Shown here piece by piece: positions 13,400 to 19,210 of a stretch of DNA of 19,210 nt; within the stretch, counting starts at the first letter, position 1, and every line of letters starts with the position of its first letter. Source of the stretch: Halanaerobiales bacterium (GTDB lineage: Bacteria; Bacillota; Halanaerobiia; Halanaerobiales; M55B127); NCBI GenBank assembly GCA_021736965.1, contig JAIPEV010000007.1, positions 1 through 19,210 on the forward strand. The letters are read 5' to 3'. The notes under the pieces are model-generated. The model ran no database searches and had not been told where the DNA came from. It saw only the letters and a list, made by a program, of their open reading frames with translations. Position numbers and translations under genes: made by a program.

Positions 13400-16059
13400 T
13401 AAGCTTGATCTTCTATTTGAGCTTGAGCTGCAGCAAGTCTTGCAAGAGGTACTCTAAATGGTGAACAAGATACATAGTTTAAGCCCACTCTATGACAGAA
13501 CTTTACAGAACTGGGTTCTCCACCATGTTCCCCACAGATACCAATCTTAAGATTTTCTTTAGTCTGACGTCCTTTGTCAACAGCTATCTTCATCAATTTA
13601 CCTACTCCATCTTGATCTAAGACTTGGAATGGATTGTTTTCAAAGACGTTATCTTCAATATATTTTGCTAAAAACTTACCTTCTGCATCATCTCTACTAA
13701 ATCCATAAGCAGTTTGTGTTAAGTCATTTGTTCCAAATGAAAAGAACTCAGCCTCTTCAGCTATTTCATCAGCAGTAATACATGCCCTTGGTAACTCTAT
13801 CATAGTACCTATTGTGTAGTTTAACTCTACTCCTAATTTATCTAATACTGTTTGAGCTGCTTTTAGTGCAGAATTTTTAGTAATTTTTAACTCTGCAATA
13901 TCAGAGACAAGTGGAATCATTACTTCAGGACTTACTTTCTTACCTTCTAGGGCAAGTTCACCAGCCGCTTCAAATATTGCTTTTACTTGCATTTCATAAA
14001 TCTCAGGATAACTTATACCTAATCTACATCCTCTATGTCCTAACATCGGATTTACTTCTTCAAGCCTTTCAACTTCTTTAAGCATCTTTTCTTTTTCTTT
14101 TAATTTTTCTGGATTATTGCCTTTTATTCTTAACTCTGTTACCTCTACTAATAGTTCACCATGATCTGGTAGAAATTCATGTAAAGGTGGATCCAGCAAT
14201 CTAATAGTTACAGGTCTTTCACCCATTGCTTCAAATATACCTTTAAAATCTTCTTTTTGCATGGGCAGTAACTTATCTAAGGCTTTTTTCCTAGTTTCTG
14301 TATCTGTTGCTAATATCATATCTTGGACTATTGGTAGACGATCTTCTGCAAAGAACATATGCTCTGTTCTTGTTAAACCAATTCCTTCTGCTCCATACTC
14401 AACAGCTTTTTTTGCATCAGCTGGAGTATCTGCATTTGTTCTTACATTAATCTTTCTAAAGTTATCAGCCCACTTCATTAATTTTTCGAAGTTTTTGTCT
14501 AATTCAGGATCAATAGTTGGAGCCTCACCATAGTAAACTTCACCATTTCCACCGTCTATAGTAATACACTCACCCTTTTTGATTATTCTACCATCAACAG
14601 TAAACTCTTCTTTTTCATAGTCTACACTAATAGCTTCACAACCTGCCACAGCTGGTTTACCCATACCTCTTGCAACCACTGCAGCATGACTAGTCATACC
14701 GCCTCGTGAAGTTAGTATACCTTGAGCTGCCGCCATTCCATGTATATCTTCAGGTGAGGTTTCTGTTCTAACTAAAATTACTTTTTCGCCCTCATTACCT
14801 CTTTCAGCAGCTTCATCAGAATCAAAAATTACCTCTCCTGAAGCAGCCCCTGGGGAAGCATCTAAACCAGTTGCTAGGAGATCAACCTCTGCATCTGGAT
14901 CGATTCTTTTGTGTAGTAACTGATCTAATTTCTTAGGATCAACTCTCATCACAGCAGTCTCTTTATCAATTAATCCTTCATCAACCATATCAACTGCTAT
15001 TTTAATTGCTGCTTTAGCTGTTCTTTTACCAGTTCTGGTTTGAAGCATGTATAGTTCACCTTGTTGAATAGTGAACTCAACATCCTGAACATCTTTATAG
15101 TGTTGTTCTAATTTTTCAAAAATTTCTACCAGTTGTCGATAAGCCTGTGGCATATCATTTTTGAGCTCCTGGATATCTTTTGGAGTACGAACACCAGAAA
15201 CAACATCTTCACCCTGAGCATTTTTTAGATATTCTCCATAGTACTTCTTTTCACCGGTAGAAGGATTTCTTGTAAATGCAACACCTGTACCACAGTCTTC
15301 TCCCATGTTTCCATAAACCATAGTTTGTACATTAACTGCAGTACCCCAGTGGTGAGGTATGTCATTTAGATTTCTGTAACTAATTGCTCTTTCATTATTC
15401 CAGGAACCAAATACGGCTGTAATTGCTTTCCAAAGCTGTTCTTTTGGATCTTCTGGAAAATCAAGACCTGTTAGTTCTTTAATATGTTTTTTAAACTCTT
15501 TAACCAATTCCTTAAGTGCTTTTACATCAAGATCAGTATCAACTTCTGCACCATACTCTTCTTTTTTTGCTTCAATAATTTCTTCAAACTCACTACCATC
15601 AATACCTAAAACCACATTACCATACATTTGAACAAATCTACGGTAAGAATCATAAGCAAATCGTTCATTTCCGGTCTTTTTTGTCAAGCCATTTACAGTC
15701 TGATCATTTAACCCAAGATTAAGTACAGTATCCATCATGCCCGGCATTGATTCACGAGCACCTGATCTAACAGATACTAAGAGAGGATCTTCAACATCGC
15801 CAAATTCTTGACCCATTAGTTCTTCTAATCTCTCAAGTGCTTCTTTTACTTGTTGGTCTAAATTTTTAGGATAGTTTTCATCGTTTTCATAATACAAGGT
15901 ACAAACCTCTGTAGTTATTGTAAATCCTGGAGGAACATTTATTCCAAGATTTGTCATTTCAGCTAGATTAGCACCCTTACCACCTAGTAAGTTTTTTAGT
16001 CCAGTTCTACCATCAGCTTCTCCTCCACCAAAAAAATATACATATTTGTTTTCGGACAT
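13399..16059 (-). CDS. ppdK: Pyruvate, phosphate dikinase
   Basis: Reversibly converts pyruvate, ATP and phosphate to phosphoenolpyruvate, AMP and pyrophosphate in the cytoplasm. In anaerobes it often works in glycolysis with pyrophosphate as energy donor. The 886-residue protein has the N-terminal ATP-grasp domain (to about 340), the central swivelling domain with phosphohistidine His458 in SRGGMTSHAAVVARGMGKPA, and the C-terminal PEP/pyruvate barrel with RLLDPPLHEFLP and the catalytic Cys842 in IGICGEHGGEP. Thr456, two residues before the His, is the residue phosphorylated by the regulatory protein PDRP in plants and bacteria, so that control remains possible. The ATG has GAGGAGGT upstream and its own promoter region. 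In relatives a PDRP gene often lies just before ppdK; none is seen here. Confidence 0.98.
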   Translation of the reverse strand: MSENKYVYFFGGGEADGRTGLKNLLGGKGANLAEMTNLGINVPPGFTITTEVCTLYYENDENYPKNLDQQVKEALERLEELMGQEFGDVEDPLLVSVRSGARESMPGMMDTVLNLGLNDQTVNGLTKKTGNERFAYDSYRRFVQMYGNVVLGIDGSEFEEIIEAKKEEYGAEVDTDLDVKALKELVKEFKKHIKELTGLDFPEDPKEQLWKAITAVFGSWNNERAISYRNLNDIPHHWGTAVNVQTMVYGNMGEDCGTGVAFTRNPSTGEKKYYGEYLKNAQGEDVVSGVRTPKDIQELKNDMPQAYRQLVEIFEKLEQHYKDVQDVEFTIQQGELYMLQTRTGKRTAKAAIKIAVDMVDEGLIDKETAVMRVDPKKLDQLLHKRIDPDAEVDLLATGLDASPGAASGEVIFDSDEAAERGNEGEKVILVRTETSPEDIHGMAAAQGILTSRGGMTSHAAVVARGMGKPAVAGCEAISVDYEKEEFTVDGRIIKKGECITIDGGNGEVYYGEAPTIDPELDKNFEKLMKWADNFRKINVRTNADTPADAKKAVEYGAEGIGLTRTEHMFFAEDRLPIVQDMILATDTETRKKALDKLLPMQKEDFKGIFEAMGERPVTIRLLDPPLHEFLPDHGELLVEVTELRIKGNNPEKLKEKEKMLKEVERLEEVNPMLGHRGCRLGISYPEIYEMQVKAIFEAAGELALEGKKVSPEVMIPLVSDIAELKITKNSALKAAQTVLDKLGVELNYTIGTMIELPRACITADEIAEEAEFFSFGTNDLTQTAYGFSRDDAEGKFLAKYIEDNVFENNPFQVLDQDGVGKLMKIAVDKGRQTKENLKIGICGEHGGEPSSVKFCHRVGLNYVSCSPFRVPLARLAAAQAQIEDQA

Positions 16060-16127
16060 TAAATATTAATACCTCCTCTGTATTTTTATCTTTTATATTC
16101 TTTAAAAAATAAGTACTTATATAATTA

Positions 16128-16154
16128 ATTATAATAAATTAATAAAATTGTCAA
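16128..16154 (-). promoter_or_regulatory. Probable promoter for ppdK
   Basis: On the minus strand a perfect TTGACA (16149-16154) and a perfect TATAAT (16128-16133) are present, but only 15 bases apart, shorter than the ideal 17. Transcription would begin near 16121, leaving a leader of about 60 bases before the ATG. Confidence 0.6.
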
Positions 16155-16179
16155 GTAATTAGTTTACAATTTTTTTACC

Positions 16180-16187
16180 CACCTCCT
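16180..16187 (-). other. Orphan Shine-Dalgarno sequence upstream of ppdK
   Basis: The minus strand carries AGGAGGTG, a near-perfect match to the 16S rRNA tail, about 120 bases before the ppdK ATG and upstream of its promoter. The first start codon at usable spacing is a TTG followed at once by TAA, so no protein can be made. It may be a relic of a lost gene. The rest of the 247-base glyS-ppdK gap is AT-rich with no open frame that I can support. Confidence 0.55.
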
Positions 16188-16257
16188 GTATATATAAATA
16201 TTTAGTCCAATTAAGCTATATTTTTGTAGATAATTACAATTATTTTTACACGCAATT

Positions 16258-16276
16258 ATTAGTATTCAATACTAAT
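16258..16276 (-). other. Inverted repeat downstream of glyS
   Basis: ATTAGTAT and ATACTAAT form a perfect 8-bp inverted repeat around a three-base centre, about 31 bases beyond the glyS stop. No T-run follows on either strand, so it does not look like a standard terminator. It could be a protein-binding site or an mRNA-stabilising hairpin. Confidence 0.45.
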
Positions 16277-16285
16277 CATTAAATA

Positions 16286-16297
16286 CCTGCTTAAATA
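16286..16297. repeat. Short intergenic repeat (copy 2 of 2 exact)
   Basis: Identical 12-base sequence to that at 12242-12253, here ten bases beyond the glyS stop codon and just before the small inverted repeat. Both copies have the same orientation relative to the gene they follow. Confidence 0.5.
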
Positions 16298-16306
16298 GTA
16301 TATTTT

Positions 16307-18385
16307 TTATTGTTTAAATGAAAAATCACCAATACGCTTCATCAGTTGTTGAATATTTTTTAGCAAGGTCAGTCTATTCTCTTTTATTTTTTTATCTTTT
16401 GACATGACTCTGACCTCTTCAAAAAAGTCATGTATAGGTTCAATTATCTTTATCAAACTCTGATAGGCTTTATCTAAATCCTTATTTTGAATATGTTTAT
16501 CAACTTCATGTTTTACAACTTTATACCTTTCAAAAAGCTGTTTTTCTTCCATTTTTTGAAATAGATCTTGGTTTATATTATTAATCTTGACATCTTTAAT
16601 AATTGAATCTACTCGGTTAAATGCAGTTAAAAACTCTTTAAATGATTCTTCTTCTTTAATATCATCGAATAGTCTAAGAGCTCTTTTTATTAAAGGAACA
16701 GATAGTGGTAAACCATAAATTACTGTTCTAATTATATCAACATCATAACCCTCATCCTTAAAAATATACTGAATTCTATCTAACATAAAGTCATGGATTT
16801 TATCTATTAGTTCTTGATTAACTGGTTTAAGTTTTTTGCCCGAGCTTTTGTAAACATCAAGACTTAGTTCAAATAATTTTTCAATTTCTATCTCATAGTT
16901 CAAATCATCAATTAATCTGTAAATTCCAATAGCTGCTCTCCTCAAACCATAAGGATCTTGTGAACCGGTTGGAATTAGATCAATTCCAAAAAAGCCTGTT
17001 AAGGTATCTATCTTATCACTTAAACTTATTATCTTTGCAGCTTTTGTTGTGGGTAGTTTACTATCAGCAGAGTCAGGTAGGTAATGTTCTTGAATTATAT
17101 TTGCTATTTCTTGATCAAAACCATGTTTTTTAGCATATATACCTCCCATAACTCCTTGTAGTTCTGGAAACTCTCTAACCATCTGAGAAACCAAGTCTAC
17201 TTTGGCATACTTTGCAGCTTTTTCAATCTTATTTATTTCTTTATTATCTAAATTTAAATTTATAGCTATCTTCTTACTCAACTTTACATTTCTTAAAGTC
17301 TTATCATACATATTACCCAATTCTTCTCTCAAAATTAGACCTTTTAACTTTTTTAGAAAAACATCTAAACCAACTTCAATATCTCTTTTAAAATAAAAGT
17401 CAGCATCTTCTAATCTAGCTTTTAGTACTTTTTCGTTTCCTATTCTTACCTTTTTTATATATTCTTTTCCACCATCTTTTACAACAATAAATTTATTACT
17501 TAACTTACCATCATTATTCCATAAAGGAAAGTATTTTTGATGTTCCTTTAAAGGTGTAACAATAACCGGTTCTGGTAACCTTAAATATTTTTTGTCGAAA
17601 CTAGCTAAAAAAGGTCTAGGATACTCAACTAAATGAGTCACTTCAGTAAGTAGTTTATAGTCTAAATTTAACTTCAGATTATTTTCTTTTATAATAGAAT
17701 CTATTTCTTTTTTGATAATTTCTTTTCTCTCTTCTGGGTCAACAATTACATAAGCATTCCTTAATACCTTTTTATAATCTTTAACTGAATTAACAACAAA
17801 CTGTTTGTTAGCTAAAAATCTGTGACCTTTGGTTTTATTATTTGACTTAAGATGTTTAAGCTCAAATTTTATTTTTTGATTATTATATAGTGCTAAAAAC
17901 CAATGGATAGGTCTAATGAACTTCAGATCATGTTTCCCCCATCTCATAGTAATTGGTAACTTAACCTCTGTTATTAATCTGGGATAGATCTCTTGTAAAA
18001 GTTCTTTTGTTTTTTTTTGGTCGCTCTCAACTACCGCATATAAGTAAATACCTCGTTCAGTCTCTCTTTCTTCCAACTCTGAAATATCAATATTTAATCC
18101 TTTTGCAAACCCTTTAATAGCTTTAGTTGGATTTCCTTCTTCATCAAATGCAATATTTTTAGGAGGTCCTTTTATTTCATTAACTTCTTGTTTTTGATAC
18201 TCAGAAATACCTTTTAATTCAACTGCAATCCTCCTAGGGGCTCCATAGACCTCTATTTGATTAAAATCTATTCTATATTCATTTAATAGTTCTTTTGCTT
18301 TATCTGTAAAGTTAATATGAATTTGATTAACTAATTTTGCAGGTATCTCTTCAGTACCAATCTCTAAAATGCTATTATTGACCAC
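16307..18385 (-). CDS. glyS: Glycyl-tRNA synthetase beta subunit
   Basis: Beta chain of the bacterial alpha2beta2 glycyl-tRNA synthetase, needed with GlyQ to charge tRNA-Gly; it provides most tRNA contacts. The protein starts near the hallmark LEIGTEEIPA and carries YGAPRRIAVEL near 47-57, KGPPKNIAFDEEGNPTKA near 72-89, MRWG near 148 and the EHQKYFPL block. A central HD-like region includes ELQGVMGGIYA and DSADSKLPTT, followed by TGSQDPYGLRRAA. A C-terminal helical anticodon-binding-like domain (FFEEVRVMSKDKKIKENRLTLL) completes it. I chose the GTG at 18383-18385 (692 residues): GGAAGTGATC precedes it with better spacing than for the GTG nine bases upstream, which follows AGGAA directly. It overlaps glyQ by 11 bases, so the two are translationally coupled. 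Confidence 0.96.
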   Translation of the reverse strand: MVNNSILEIGTEEIPAKLVNQIHINFTDKAKELLNEYRIDFNQIEVYGAPRRIAVELKGISEYQKQEVNEIKGPPKNIAFDEEGNPTKAIKGFAKGLNIDISELEERETERGIYLYAVVESDQKKTKELLQEIYPRLITEVKLPITMRWGKHDLKFIRPIHWFLALYNNQKIKFELKHLKSNNKTKGHRFLANKQFVVNSVKDYKKVLRNAYVIVDPEERKEIIKKEIDSIIKENNLKLNLDYKLLTEVTHLVEYPRPFLASFDKKYLRLPEPVIVTPLKEHQKYFPLWNNDGKLSNKFIVVKDGGKEYIKKVRIGNEKVLKARLEDADFYFKRDIEVGLDVFLKKLKGLILREELGNMYDKTLRNVKLSKKIAINLNLDNKEINKIEKAAKYAKVDLVSQMVREFPELQGVMGGIYAKKHGFDQEIANIIQEHYLPDSADSKLPTTKAAKIISLSDKIDTLTGFFGIDLIPTGSQDPYGLRRAAIGIYRLIDDLNYEIEIEKLFELSLDVYKSSGKKLKPVNQELIDKIHDFMLDRIQYIFKDEGYDVDIIRTVIYGLPLSVPLIKRALRLFDDIKEEESFKEFLTAFNRVDSIIKDVKINNINQDLFQKMEEKQLFERYKVVKHEVDKHIQNKDLDKAYQSLIKIIEPIHDFFEEVRVMSKDKKIKENRLTLLKNIQQLMKRIGDFSFKQ

Positions 18386-19210
18386 TGTGATCACTTCCTT
18401 TTAATAAGGGAAAATTTAATTCTTCTCTCTTTTTTACATATAATCTGGCACATTTTCTCGCTAAATCTCTTACCCTACTGATATATCCTGTCCTTTCTGA
18501 TACACTTATTGCTCCTCTAGCATCAAGTAAATTAAATACATGAGAGCATTTAAGTGTATAGTCATAGGCAGGATATACTAATTCGTTATCTAATAAGTTC
18601 AAAGCTTCCTTTTCATAAATAACAAAAAGATTATTTAAACTCTCTATATCAGAAACTTCAAAGTTATAAATAGAGTTTTCCTTTTCAATCTGTAAGTTGA
18701 CATCTCTATACTTAATACCATTAACCCACTCTATATTAAATATATTATCTACATCCTGTAAATACATTGCAATTCGTTCTAAACCATAAGTGATTTCAGC
18801 AGTTACAGGTTTACAGTCTAAACCACCAACCTGTTGGAAGTAAGTAAACTGGGTTATCTCCATTCCATCTAACCAAACTTCCCAACCTAATCCCCAAGCT
18901 CCTAGAGTGGGAGCTTCCCAATTGTCTTCAACAAATCTTATATCATGTTGTTTTGGTTTGATACCTAAGGCTTTTAAACTTTCTAAATAGATCTCTTGAA
19001 TGTTATCAGGTGAAGGTTTGATAATTACCTGATACTGTAAATATCGCTGTAGACGAAATGGATTTTCTCCATATCTGCCATCAGCTGGTCTCCTACTGGG
19101 TTGAACATAACCTGTTCTCCAAGGTTCTGGTCCTAAAGATCTTAAAAAAGTATATGGACTCATTGTACCCGCACCAACCTCAGTATCATTACGCTGTTCT
19201 ATAATACAGT
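18375..19210 (-). CDS. glyQ: Glycyl-tRNA synthetase alpha subunit (5' end beyond the window)
   Basis: Catalytic alpha chain that makes glycyl-adenylate; it works with GlyS. Family blocks are clear: LGPEPWRTGYVQPSRRPADG, RYGENPFRLQRY, KPSPDNIQEIYLESL, DNWEAPTLGAWGLGWEVW, DGMEITQFTYFQQVGG, YGLERIAMYLQ, and KCSHVFNLLDARGAIS followed by the R-Y/L-ARKCA segment. The first ATG in view (19161-19163) is internal: the same frame continues without a stop to the window edge, reading CIIEQRNDTEVGAGT before that Met, which aligns with the standard GlyQ N-terminus (residues ending in TEKGAGTM). About 20 residues are therefore missing upstream. Any glyQ promoter or T-box leader would also lie outside the window. 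Confidence 0.97.
   Translation of the reverse strand, partial: CIIEQRNDTEVGAGTMSPYTFLRSLGPEPWRTGYVQPSRRPADGRYGENPFRLQRYLQYQVIIKPSPDNIQEIYLESLKALGIKPKQHDIRFVEDNWEAPTLGAWGLGWEVWLDGMEITQFTYFQQVGGLDCKPVTAEITYGLERIAMYLQDVDNIFNIEWVNGIKYRDVNLQIEKENSIYNFEVSDIESLNNLFVIYEKEALNLLDNELVYPAYDYTLKCSHVFNLLDARGAISVSERTGYISRVRDLARKCARLYVKKREELNFPLLKGSDHSGQ

Noticed and set aside
14261..14533. 90-codon plus-strand open frame opposite ppdK
   Set aside because: Antisense to a highly conserved part of PpdK and explained by its codon pattern.
1..19210. Mobile elements, CRISPR arrays, prophage, defence or secondary-metabolite genes
   Set aside because: All open frames of useful length are accounted for by housekeeping genes; no transposase, terminal repeat pair, regularly spaced repeat or unfamiliar gene cluster was found.

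Overview
This window is a compact, AT-rich stretch of bacterial chromosome in which every gene I can support lies on the minus strand. Read in the direction of transcription (high to low coordinates), the order is glyQ (cut by the window edge), glyS, ppdK, dgt, dnaG, rpoD, a CAU-anticodon tRNA, nif3/yqfO, rnpB, yebC, ruvC, ruvA, ruvB, queA, tgt, yajC, lepB, secD and the first codons of secF. The low GC, strong AGGAGG ribosome binding sites, two-subunit glycyl-tRNA synthetase, glyQS-ppdK-dgt-dnaG-rpoD order and PpdK (common in fermentative anaerobes) point to an anaerobic Firmicute-type bacterium. RNase P RNA that resembles the E. coli (type A) molecule argues for a clostridial or Halanaerobiales-like lineage rather than Bacilli. 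Acidic tracts in RpoD and YajC would suit a halophile, but that is only a guess.

Region 1 (16307-19210): glyQ and glyS overlap by a few bases and encode the alpha2beta2 glycyl-tRNA synthetase. Region 2 (9287-16306): ppdK has its own leader and a double hairpin behind it. It is followed by the macromolecular synthesis block dgt-dnaG-rpoD (nucleotide pool control, primase, primary sigma factor). Region 3 (7457-9202): a tRNA gene with its own sigma-A-type promoter and a clear intrinsic terminator, then the Nif3-family gene, then the RNase P RNA gene with a near-consensus promoter. Region 4 (1-7411): from an extended -10 promoter before yebC, a tightly packed probable operon runs through yebC, the Holliday-junction genes ruvCAB, the queuosine genes queA-tgt, and the Sec accessory genes yajC-lepB-secD-secF.

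The window is essentially housekeeping DNA. I see no mobile element, phage gene, CRISPR array, toxin-antitoxin pair, defence system or new gene cluster. The points worth a second look concern context and small non-coding signals: a signal peptidase gene inside the yajC-secDF cluster; absence of the PPDK regulatory-protein gene and of trmK from places where relatives often carry them; an orphan Shine-Dalgarno sequence ahead of ppdK; a short repeated intergenic motif around dgt, dnaG and glyS; and several hairpins at gene ends. Several start codons are best moved from the longest open frame to a downstream codon with a proper ribosome binding site (ruvC, nif3, dnaG, glyS). The glyQ frame runs off the window rather than starting at its first visible ATG.
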